DNA from: an uncultured Chlorobiaceae bacterium
Lineage (GTDB): Bacteria > Bacteroidota > Chlorobiia > Chlorobiales > Chlorobiaceae
Length of the DNA stretch: 5,740 bases
Direction: 5' to 3'
NCBI GenBank assembly: GCA_903874585.1
Contig: CAIQSY010000160.1
Span: forward strand, 1 to 5,740
The notes beneath the pieces are model-generated. The model had not been told where the DNA came from and made no database searches. It saw only the letters and a list, made by a program, of their open reading frames with translations. Below are positions 1-5,740 of this stretch, in pieces; the first letter of the stretch is position 1, and each line of letters starts with the position of its first letter. A program made the translations under genes and the position numbers.

Positions 1-118
1 TTATTTTCTAATAAGCAAATAGTGAACAAAAATTGAACTCTGACGAGCTATAATATATGCAAAACCGTTTGGGTTTTTCTCGGTCAACGCGAAACCAATG
101 GTTCATCATCAATCCGAG

Positions 119-147
119 TTGGAGTTTCGTCTGAAGAAAAATATAAA
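119..147 (+). promoter_or_regulatory. weak alternative sigma70-like promoter
   Basis: TTGGAG (119-124) and TATAAA (142-147) are separated by 17 bases. The -10 box matches consensus at five of six positions, the -35 box only at three. It would start transcription near 154 and give a leader of about 155 bases before cycA. In AT-rich DNA such matches arise easily by chance, so this is a secondary candidate beside the one at 208-237. Confidence 0.2.
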
Positions 148-207
148 TTTTTATGCGTGACGATTTTTTTGACGTAACAAGAGCAGGAGATACCGCAAAA
201 CAAAAGC

Positions 208-237
208 TTGCATATTTTTAAGAAGATGCCGTATATT
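208..237 (+). promoter_or_regulatory. candidate sigma70-like promoter of cycA
   Basis: TTGCAT (208-213) and TATATT (232-237) are spaced by 18 bases. The -10 box fits the TATAAT consensus at five of six positions, while the -35 box is weak. Transcription would start near 244, leaving a leader of roughly 65-70 bases before the ATG at 311. It is the best-placed promoter-like element before the gene, but this is pattern matching only. Confidence 0.4.
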
Positions 238-296
238 CAAAACACTATTCTTTTTTTTCTACAGGTTTTTATTTTTCCTTTCAACAACTAAACTAC

Positions 297-302
297 AGGA
301 GA
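297..302 (+). promoter_or_regulatory. strong Shine-Dalgarno of cycA
   Basis: AGGAGA lies eight bases before the ATG at 311, an ideal spacing, and it fixes that start codon. It is the only clear Shine-Dalgarno in the window: the three complete minus-strand genes lack one. This fits a highly translated electron carrier. Confidence 0.85.
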
Positions 303-310
303 ACAATTTT

Positions 311-643
311 ATGTCTCGTCTTTTTTCCGCAGCACTCTGTGCTCTTTTTGTTTTTTCGATGACGACTGTTGATGCCAGCGCTGCTGATGCTAAAGCTGGT
401 GCCGCTGTGTACAAATCAAGCTGCGAATCTTGCCACAAAACGGGCATGATGGGTGCACCTAAAGTTGGTGACAAAGCTGATTGGGCTGCACGTGTAAAAA
501 CTGGCATGCCAACCTTGCTTAGCCATTCAACAAAAGGCTATACCGGTAAAAAAGGTATGATGCCGGCAAAGGGTGGCAACGCAAAACTGACCGATGTACA
601 GATTGCTAACGCTGTTGAGTACATGGTACAGAGCAGCAAGTAA
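311..643 (+). CDS. cycA: periplasmic cytochrome c-555/c-554 (class I c-type)
   Basis: This is a small monoheme cytochrome c of 110 residues. Residues 1-24 form a Sec signal peptide: basic start (MSR), hydrophobic core to about residue 19, then an A-S-A cleavage site at 22-24. The mature protein is 86 residues, the length known for Chlorobium c-555. Heme attaches at C38-x-x-C41-H42 (mature His18). The distal ligand is a Met in KGMMPAKGG, most likely M84 (mature Met60). The stretches CHKTGMMGAPKVGDK and KGMMPAKGGN-KLTD are the hallmarks I recognise from green sulfur bacteria. In that group it carries electrons in the periplasm from sulfur-compound oxidation towards the membrane-bound cytochrome of the P840 reaction centre. 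The gene stands alone, with its own leader and ribosome site, and faces the minus-strand unit. The symbol cycA follows Chlorobaculum usage; paralogues could share the motif, so the family is surer than the exact orthologue. Confidence 0.95.
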   Translation: MSRLFSAALCALFVFSMTTVDASAADAKAGAAVYKSSCESCHKTGMMGAPKVGDKADWAARVKTGMPTLLSHSTKGYTGKKGMMPAKGGNAKLTDVQIANAVEYMVQSSK

Positions 644-668
644 TTGCTCTGTTACTACCTGACTATTC

Positions 669-708
669 ATCATCAAGCAAAGAAGCTTTGCACAACCCGC
701 TTGATGAT
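669..708 (+). terminator. hairpin downstream of cycA, possible transcript 3' end
   Basis: A perfect 10-bp inverted repeat (ATCATCAAGC at 669-678 with GCTTGATGAT at 699-708) begins 25 bases after the cycA stop codon. Its loop contains a competing small hairpin, GCAAAG/CTTTGC (677-682/686-691). On the + strand it is followed by AGAGT and an A-run rather than a T-tract, so it is not a canonical Rho-independent terminator. It may still define or protect the 3' end of the cycA mRNA. The position supports this; the missing T-tract argues against certainty. Confidence 0.4.
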
Positions 709-713
709 AGAGT

Positions 714-777
714 AAAAAAACAACTTCCCTCAAACGGCGATCCTCTTCATTGATGATAAGGATCGCCCGAAAGGGAA
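714..777 (-). terminator. Rho-independent terminator of the minus-strand unit
   Basis: Read on the minus strand, a two-part stem is followed by GTTG and seven T residues (complement of 714-720). The outer stem is TTCCCT/AGGGAA (725-730/772-777). The inner stem is an 8-bp perfect GGCGATCC/GGATCGCC (736-743/760-767) with a 16-base loop. It begins about ten bases after the DUF3127 stop codon, the expected place for the end of the operon. It gives no T-tract on the + strand, so it serves the minus strand only. Confidence 0.75.
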
Positions 778-786
778 ACTGCAACA

Positions 787-1158
787 TCAGAAAGGACAAT
801 CGTCATTACCCATAACGCTCTCTTCGCGATCAGCGATTGGTGGTGAATAGGACGGTGGTTCTTCGCTGTAAGATGATGATTCTCCTCCTCCATTGTTTCC
901 ACCCTCAATCTTCCACGCTTTCACATCGGTGTACCATTTGCCATTGAACTCACGGCTCTCAACGTCGAATGAAATGGTGAGCTTGGCGCCAATGTTCAGC
1001 AGGTTTCTATCGTGTTTATCGCCCCATAAGGCAATGCAGATTTTTTTGGGATACTGTCCATCGGTTTCAACAATAATATCCTGTTTTTTCCAGGGTCCAT
1101 TTTTGCCCATGCCTGTCTGTTCGGGCAAAATTGCTACAAGTTTTGCGGTAAGCTGCAT
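787..1158 (-). CDS. DUF3127 family OB-fold-like small protein with SSB-like C-terminal tip
   Basis: A 123-residue soluble protein. Residues 1 to about 85 match what I recognise as the DUF3127 family of Bacteroidetes and Chlorobi: xLxAKLVxILPEQTGxGKNGPWKKQ, then ETDGQYPKKICIxLWGDK and a closing beta-rich part (FDVESREFNGKWYTDVKAWKIE). The family is thought to resemble OB-fold, single-strand DNA-binding-type proteins, but its function is not established. Residues 86-116 are a Gly/Ser/Pro/Glu-rich, probably disordered linker. The protein ends in DDCPF, close to the DDxPF tip that bacterial SSB uses to recruit partner proteins, so a nucleic-acid-related role is plausible (inference). It is the last gene of the minus-strand unit, 23 bp after the stop of the membrane protein, and has no visible Shine-Dalgarno. 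The ATG at 1158 is chosen because MQLTAKL is the natural start of the first strand. Confidence 0.85.
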   Translation of the reverse strand: MQLTAKLVAILPEQTGMGKNGPWKKQDIIVETDGQYPKKICIALWGDKHDRNLLNIGAKLTISFDVESREFNGKWYTDVKAWKIEGGNNGGGESSSYSEEPPSYSPPIADREESVMGNDDCPF

Positions 1159-1181
1159 AAAAAATTGATGTTATAAATTGG

Positions 1182-2456
1182 TTATCGAGTAATGGTTTGC
1201 CTGAGATTGATGGTGACATAATACACCGCTCCCCCAAAAACAAACCCTGCGCCTGCAAGCAGCATGTTGTTGTTGAGGAAAAATGCCAGCAGAATCGCCG
1301 TTGCTGCAAGCAACAAAATGGTAAGCTGTTTGAAAGCACGCCGCATAACTCCCGTCTCAAGCAACGCCGAAAGAGCTGAGTCGCTGCGGAGCGTATCGAG
1401 GGAGTTTGAGCTGATAATTGATGGAATAACAATATATATCATGCCGATAAAGGAGAAGGTAATCCAGCCGAGCAGCGCTGCATGGGTGTGTGAATGGTAA
1501 ATCCACATGCGGTCAAACGGCAATGGAGGAACGGTACCAAAATGAATGCCCTTGAGAAAGTAGATATTCATAATGCCATAAGCGCTGGTTGCTAAAAGAA
1601 GCGAGAGACCGCTTAGCAGAAAGGCAAGCGCTGGATGGTGAAATTTGCTCTTAAAAAAGTTGTGGAGATAGATGGCAAAACTGCCGAGCAGCGCCATAAC
1701 ACCAAAAGAGAGCAGATGGCTGATAAGCATCATGCTGATATAATCTTCGAGAAGAATAACAATGAGGAAAAAGAGCACCCCACCAACAAAAATATAAAAC
1801 CAGAGACTGAAAAGACGTTTTGCAAGCTCACGTTTTGATGAGCGGCTCCATGCGTAGGTGTAGAGAAAACCCATCACACTAATGCTGAGCGGGAATGATG
1901 AGCCAAGAAAATAGGAGGATTGGGTAACGAAAAAGGGGATAATCCAGAAATCAGGAAATGCCTCTTTAATGCCCAGCGTCAAGAGACCAATATTGGCAAC
2001 AAGCAAAAAAATCACATCAAAAATGTAATAGCGCACCGAGACCTCTTTCCATATTGTCGGGATAGAGAGTGTGGTAAAAATTTCCAGCAATGGTAGAGAG
2101 ACCACGCCGACCAAAAGCAAGCCTGTAAGCGCTTTTAAGAGCGGCCAATCCATTGCAACAGCAACAGTGATCATGCCAAGCGCGAGTAAAACGGTGTAGA
2201 TATAGCGCAATTGCTTTGTAGGATCAATTTTCAATTGTGGATAAATTGCTGCAGTGAGGTAGCGATTGAGAATAAGAATGGCAAGATTGCCAAACCCTAT
2301 AAAAAAAATATACGGGTGGATTTTGAGCAGAAAAGCGTTACCGGTGGCTGCTCCAGCAGCGCCAGCAAATGAGGCAACAGTAATAACGGTAATAACCAGA
2401 GAGAGGAAAAGGCTGGCAACATGGCTCAACCCTCCATCATGTAGAGATTGATTCAT
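1182..2456 (-). CDS. polytopic membrane protein, possibly heme-copper oxidase subunit I-like/NnrS-like
   Basis: A 424-residue very hydrophobic protein with about twelve membrane helices (near 14-34, 44-66, 84-102, 104-128, 145-163, 168-182, 184-203, 216-236, 242-266, 275-298, 321-347, 376-416). I do not recognise an exact family. Histidines sit at or near helix starts: H47 (HPYIFFIGFG), H247 (HLLSFGVMALLG) and H321/H323/H325 (HSHTHAALLGW). The latter two share an H-x4-G pattern with a Tyr 16 residues after the His. Such H-x-H-x(n)-L-G-W helices recall NnrS and subunit-I-like proteins of the heme-copper oxidase group, so heme or metal binding is a reasonable inference. The canonical CuB signature (HPEVY and a following HH pair in TM6-7) is absent, so it is probably not a working oxidase. 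It starts immediately after the DoxX-like stop codon (TAA then ATG), without a Shine-Dalgarno, which suggests translational coupling. Confidence is high that it is a gene, low for function. Confidence 0.8.
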   Translation of the reverse strand: MNQSLHDGGLSHVASLFLSLVITVITVASFAGAAGAATGNAFLLKIHPYIFFIGFGNLAILILNRYLTAAIYPQLKIDPTKQLRYIYTVLLALGMITVAVAMDWPLLKALTGLLLVGVVSLPLLEIFTTLSIPTIWKEVSVRYYIFDVIFLLVANIGLLTLGIKEAFPDFWIIPFFVTQSSYFLGSSFPLSISVMGFLYTYAWSRSSKRELAKRLFSLWFYIFVGGVLFFLIVILLEDYISMMLISHLLSFGVMALLGSFAIYLHNFFKSKFHHPALAFLLSGLSLLLATSAYGIMNIYFLKGIHFGTVPPLPFDRMWIYHSHTHAALLGWITFSFIGMIYIVIPSIISSNSLDTLRSDSALSALLETGVMRRAFKQLTILLLAATAILLAFFLNNNMLLAGAGFVFGGAVYYVTINLRQTITR

Positions 2457-2858
2457 TTAAATCAAGTTTTCAGTTTTTTTCAATTCACCAGCCGCTATAA
2501 GAGAGAGGGCAATCAGCGCCACATTCAGCGTTAATGGATTGAACGGTAAGGTAAACATTGTTGGTTCAAAAAAAAGTACAAAGCCAAGCAGCCCAATCAA
2601 TGCAAACATATTGAACCATAAAACTTTGCGGGATTTGGTAAACAGCAGAAAAATACCAAACAGAATCTCCGCTATACCCATCCAGAAAACCGCTTCACAC
2701 GCCCATTGATAGATTGGGATAACATGGCCAAGCAGATCAATTTCGCCACTGCTCTGGCAGGCAAGTTTGGGCACAGCACCTTGATAAATCCATGAAAATG
2801 CGAGCGATAAACGGCATATCAGCAGCACAGGCGTTTGACGAAAAAAATGGCGCAGCAT
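2457..2858 (-). CDS. DoxX-like family membrane protein
   Basis: A 133-residue protein with four predicted membrane helices (about 10-28, 50-73, 78-97 and 108-124), the normal size and topology of DoxX-like proteins. Recognisable family marks are RLSLAFSWIYQGAVPKL in the first helix, the G-x-x-E-I-L-F-G-I-F-L-L stretch in the second, and FNPLTLNVALIALS before the last. Relatives include DoxD/DoxX of thiosulfate:quinone oxidoreductase, but most family members have no known activity, and nothing here shows thiosulfate oxidation. The loop after helix 1 holds C34, with C53 at the start of helix 2; they could face the same side of the membrane. The gene lies 32 bp after the efflux-pump stop and abuts the next gene. 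ATG 2858 is the first possible start, because an in-frame TAA lies four codons upstream. No clear Shine-Dalgarno precedes it. Confidence 0.85.
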   Translation of the reverse strand: MLRHFFRQTPVLLICRLSLAFSWIYQGAVPKLACQSSGEIDLLGHVIPIYQWACEAVFWMGIAEILFGIFLLFTKSRKVLWFNMFALIGLLGFVLFFEPTMFTLPFNPLTLNVALIALSLIAAGELKKTENLI

Positions 2859-2890
2859 GTGAGCATATTAAAATGATGGATGAACGATGG

Positions 2891-5740
2891 TTACGGCAAG
2901 AACCGTTTTTTCAAAAGCACCAATTTACTGAGCATGGTATCAAACCAGACATAGACGACAGGAATCACCAGAAGCGTCAGAAACATTGAACTGAAAAGCC
3001 CGCCAACAAGAGCAACGGCAAGACCTGATTTCCACTCTGAACCGGAACTATGCGACAATGCAATCGGCAATAACCCGAAAATCAGCGTCAGCGTGGTCAT
3101 AATAATCGGGCGCAACCGCTCGCGTGCCGACTCCATAATGGCATCGACTAATGCCATGCCCTCAGCACGGAACTTGTTGATAAAGTCAACCAGGAGAATT
3201 GCATTTTTTCCAACAAGACCAATGAGCATAATAATACCAAGAATAGTGAACATACTCAAGGTTTTGCCGGTCATGGCAAGAGCAAGAAGTGCACCAATAA
3301 TAGCGAGCGGAATGGAAAACATTACCACCATTGGCCATACCCAAGAATCGTAAAGGGCAACCATAATAAGATAGACAAAGGTCACTGCCACAAGAAGGGA
3401 GAGCAGCAGCGTATCGTTCGACTCACCTTGACGTTTGAGGTCTGACTCGTAAGCGTAAGTGACGGTTGAGGGCATAATGCCTTGCTTCTTCATGTTGCTC
3501 AACACTCGGTCAATATCGGCACCAATCGTGCCAACAGGACGTCCGACAACCTGCGCCTTGACCCAGACTGCGTTGTTGCGATCTTTGCGCTGCAACTGCG
3601 TATAACCACGATCCTGCTCAAAGCTGACAAACTGCCCAAGGCGCACCAAACCACCCAATGGCGTGCGAAAGGTAATGTCGGAAAGCAGTGCGGTATTGTG
3701 ACGATAAGATTCGTCGAGCATCACCCGAATATCGTACTCATCGGCACCATCACGGTATTTGCCCGCTTCATCACCAGCATAAGCCGTCCGCAACGCGGCG
3801 CCAACATCGGCGATGGAGAGCCCGAATGCTGCCATTTTTTCACGATCGACGACAATACGCATTTCAGGATTTCCAATGTGCGAGGTAAGCTTCACGTCAG
3901 CAGTGCCGGGAATAGTTTTTATGCTGTCGCGCAACGCTTCGGCAACATGTGTGACCTCGCTCCTCAGTGGTCCGCTGATAATGACCATCACCGGTGTTTC
4001 ATTAGCGGTACCAAAAATTCCGATTGGATTGATGCTCGCTTTCAGCCCGGGAATATCCTGCAACTTGGCACGAACCGCCTGCATCACGTCATCGGTGGAA
4101 CGCACACGCTTATTTTTTGGTGAAAGGCGCACGTTAATTTCTGAAAGATTATCAGCACTTTGGCTGATAAATCCTTCGCTCGATCCGCCCACGTTTACCA
4201 TCACCTTCTCAACCTCCGGCATGGTGCGCAACCGATTTTCAGCACTCCGCGTGATTCGGTTCGTCTCAACCAGCGTCGTGCCCGGCTCAAGCTCCAGCTT
4301 TACCGCAAATTCACCACGATCAGAAACGGAGATAAATTCGCCACCAATAAACCCTAAAATGGGCAGGAGAAGTGAGAAAAAGAGCAACAGTATGGCGCTT
4401 AAAAAAACTTTGATGGGATTGCGTAAACTCCACTTTAACAGCGTGATATAACGATCGCGCATTCGGAGAAAGTTGCGCTCAAATGCCATGGCAAATCGCT
4501 CAACAGCATTTTTGCCGGTAAAATGTTCAACGGTGGAAAAGCGCGAGGCAAGCAACGGTGTCAGGGTAAAGGAGACGAACAGGCTCAGCAGGGTCGAAAT
4601 AACCATCACAACAGCGAACTCGCGTAAAATATTGCCGACAATACCCGTGACGAGTGAGATTGGCAAAAACACCACAACATCAACCAGCGTAATTGAGAGT
4701 GCTGTAAAGCCAATTTCGTTACGCCCGCTAAGCGCCGCCTGACGAGGCTCTTCGCCACGTTCGAGGTGACGATAGATGTTTTCAAGCACCACAATTGAAT
4801 CATCAACAAGAATACCTACCACCAGCGAAAGGGAGAGCATGGTCATCAGGTTGAGGGAAAATCCGAACAGATACATCCCGATAAACGTGGTAACCAGCGA
4901 TGTTGGAATGGAGATAAGCACAATAAGTGAGTTGCGCAAACTGTGCAGAAAGAGCAGCATCACCAGCGCCACCAGCACAATTGCAAGCAGCAGATCGTAC
5001 TGCACAGCAGTCACGGCATCGAGCGTAAAGGTTGAGGCATCCTGCGCAATATCGAAATGGAGATGGCGCGCACGGTAGAGCTTTTCAAGCTTGGTAAGCG
5101 CCTCGCGTGTTAAACGAGTAACCTCTACGGTATTAGCATCGCTCTGCTTCATCACCATAATGCCCACAGCACTCTGGCCATTCAGGCGAGTGAGTGTTGT
5201 AATCTCCTTAAAACCATCCTCAACCTCAGCCACATCACGCAGGGTTACCGTGCCCGATTCGGTTGTTCGCAAAATAAGGTTGCGCAGCTCCTCAAGGCTG
5301 CTGAACTTGCCAGCAAGCCGCACCACAAACTGCCGATCGCGATCATCAATTTTGCCCGTAGGAAAATCAAGATTCGCCTTACCAACTACTTTCAGCACCT
5401 CCGGCAACGTTAAACCATAACTCTGCAATCGCTGCAAGTCAACATTAACCCTGATTTCACGCTCACGTCCGCCAGCCAGATAGACTTGCCCGACACCATT
5501 CACGCTCGACAACACCGGCTTGACGTCGTTCTTCAGCATCTGATAAAACTCTGCATCCGGCAGTGACGATGTGGCGCCAAGCCGCAGTACGGGAACTTCA
5601 TCGAGCGCAAAGCGGCTGATCACCGGCGCTTTGGCTTCGTCGGGAAAGCGATCGCGCACTTCATTGATTTTACGCTGAGCATCTTGCAGCGCTTTTTCAA
5701 TATCAGCAGAATTTGAAAACTCAATGGTAACAACCGACAA
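2891..5740 (-). CDS. RND multidrug-efflux-type transporter, HAE-1/AcrB-like (5' end cut off)
   Basis: The visible 949 residues are the major part of an inner-membrane RND pump that exports substrates by proton antiport, working with a periplasmic adaptor and an outer-membrane channel. The proton-relay residues are intact: Asp pair D313-D314 in GILVDDSIVVLENI (AcrB D407/D408), K845 in GLVGKNAILLVDF (AcrB K940) and R877 in RLRPIIMTTL (AcrB R971). These give a constant offset of 94-95, so only about 94 residues, including the first helix, are missing beyond the window edge. Order: porter domain 1 to about 240, helices 2-6 about 245-398, helix 7 about 442-465, second porter domain about 470-770, helices 8-12 about 775-935. 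The first visible codon, TTG, is not the real start because the sequence begins inside the porter domain. The sequence fits drug/lipophile pumps (HAE-1), not heavy-metal pumps of the CusA type; the substrate cannot be read. It heads the visible minus-strand unit. Confidence 0.93.
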   Translation of the reverse strand: MSVVTIEFSNSADIEKALQDAQRKINEVRDRFPDEAKAPVISRFALDEVPVLRLGATSSLPDAEFYQMLKNDVKPVLSSVNGVGQVYLAGGREREIRVNVDLQRLQSYGLTLPEVLKVVGKANLDFPTGKIDDRDRQFVVRLAGKFSSLEELRNLILRTTESGTVTLRDVAEVEDGFKEITTLTRLNGQSAVGIMVMKQSDANTVEVTRLTREALTKLEKLYRARHLHFDIAQDASTFTLDAVTAVQYDLLLAIVLVALVMLLFLHSLRNSLIVLISIPTSLVTTFIGMYLFGFSLNLMTMLSLSLVVGILVDDSIVVLENIYRHLERGEEPRQAALSGRNEIGFTALSITLVDVVVFLPISLVTGIVGNILREFAVVMVISTLLSLFVSFTLTPLLASRFSTVEHFTGKNAVERFAMAFERNFLRMRDRYITLLKWSLRNPIKVFLSAILLLFFSLLLPILGFIGGEFISVSDRGEFAVKLELEPGTTLVETNRITRSAENRLRTMPEVEKVMVNVGGSSEGFISQSADNLSEINVRLSPKNKRVRSTDDVMQAVRAKLQDIPGLKASINPIGIFGTANETPVMVIISGPLRSEVTHVAEALRDSIKTIPGTADVKLTSHIGNPEMRIVVDREKMAAFGLSIADVGAALRTAYAGDEAGKYRDGADEYDIRVMLDESYRHNTALLSDITFRTPLGGLVRLGQFVSFEQDRGYTQLQRKDRNNAVWVKAQVVGRPVGTIGADIDRVLSNMKKQGIMPSTVTYAYESDLKRQGESNDTLLLSLLVAVTFVYLIMVALYDSWVWPMVVMFSIPLAIIGALLALAMTGKTLSMFTILGIIMLIGLVGKNAILLVDFINKFRAEGMALVDAIMESARERLRPIIMTTLTLIFGLLPIALSHSSGSEWKSGLAVALVGGLFSSMFLTLLVIPVVYVWFDTMLSKLVLLKKRFLP

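Larger units (their letters stand above)
1..310. other. non-coding upstream region of the cytochrome c gene
   Basis: This 310-base stretch is AT-rich and holds no convincing gene. The longest ATG-started frame I followed (153-221, 22 codons) has no ribosome binding site. It contains candidate promoter elements near 119-147 and 208-237 and a pyrimidine-rich leader (250-282). Other features are a weak inverted repeat AAAACC/GGTTTT (61-66/72-77), TGACG at 41-45, 158-162 and 170-174, CTACAGG at 259-265 and 293-299, and TTCATCATCAA at 102-112, which recurs after cycA at 666-676. The gene to the left lies outside the window, so part of this region may belong to its 3' or 5' flank. Confidence 0.7.

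Noticed and set aside
33..54. TTGAAC (33-38) and TATAAT (49-54) as a promoter
   Set aside because: The spacer is only 10 bases, too short for sigma70. Using TATATG at 54-59 gives 15 bases but a poor -10 box.
61..78. AAAACC/GGTTTT inverted repeat followed by T as a terminator of an upstream gene
   Set aside because: The stem is only six base pairs, mostly A-T, and no gene end is visible before it.
153..221. 22-codon frame starting MRDDFFDV upstream of cycA
   Set aside because: No Shine-Dalgarno, no recognisable motif, an in-frame stop just upstream, and it runs into the candidate promoter.
1067..1432. Minus-strand frame of 121 codons rich in Cys
   Set aside because: It overlaps the end of the 424-residue membrane protein and the start of the DUF3127 gene in a different frame. 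Both of those have far better support from hydrophobic helices or family motifs.
2457..2858. DoxX-like protein as a thiosulfate:quinone oxidoreductase subunit
   Set aside because: Tempting in a sulfur oxidiser, but no DoxA/DoxD partner is adjacent and the sequence fits the general DoxX-like group; no specific support for that activity.
3482..4451. Two long + strand open frames (3482-4123, 213 codons; 3813-4451, 212 codons)
   Set aside because: Both lie entirely inside the efflux-pump gene in antisense, resemble no protein family I know, and overlap each other; they are by-products of the pump's codon use.
5738..5740. TTG at the window edge as the true start of the efflux pump
   Set aside because: The first residues already lie inside the porter domain, about 94 residues after the start expected by comparison with AcrB, so the gene simply continues beyond the window.

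Overview
The window most likely comes from a green sulfur bacterium (Chlorobi, family Chlorobiaceae). The strongest reason is the small cytochrome c at 311-643. Its mature part would be exactly 86 residues, and it carries the CHKTGMMGAPKVGDK and KGYxGxKGMMPAKGGN blocks that I recognise from Chlorobium cytochrome c-555/c-554. The DUF3127 protein at 787-1158 belongs to a family typical of the Bacteroidetes/Chlorobi group. The AT-rich spacers and moderate GC content of the genes suggest one of the lower-GC members, but the species is not resolved.

Layout. Positions 1-310 are non-coding and hold the control region of the cytochrome gene, with a plausible promoter around 208-237 and a clear Shine-Dalgarno at 297-302. 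The cytochrome (cycA-like, + strand) fills 311-643. Positions 644-786 are a convergent spacer. They contain one hairpin just downstream of cycA and a second hairpin with a T-tract that reads as a Rho-independent terminator for the opposite strand. From 787 to 5740 everything is on the minus strand and looks like one transcription unit running leftward. In transcription order it holds an RND-superfamily inner-membrane efflux pump (5' end cut by the window edge), a DoxX-like four-helix membrane protein (32 bp gap), a 424-residue polytopic membrane protein with histidine-bearing helices (abutting, 0 bp gap), and a small DUF3127 OB-fold-like protein (23 bp gap). The terminator at 714-777 ends this unit.

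How the genes fit together. The cytochrome is a periplasmic electron carrier of the phototrophic sulfur-oxidising chain and is independent of the minus-strand genes. The pump is a proton-driven exporter of the HAE-1/AcrB type with its proton-relay residues intact; its adaptor and outer-membrane partner would lie outside the window. Why a DoxX-like protein, a possible heme-copper-oxidase/NnrS-like membrane protein and a DNA-binding-like small protein follow the pump is not evident. The close spacing implies co-transcription, not necessarily shared function.

I saw no mobile element, CRISPR array, tRNA or rRNA. The least explained parts are the 424-residue membrane protein, the SSB-like acidic tail of the DUF3127 protein, and a short motif repeated on both sides of cycA.
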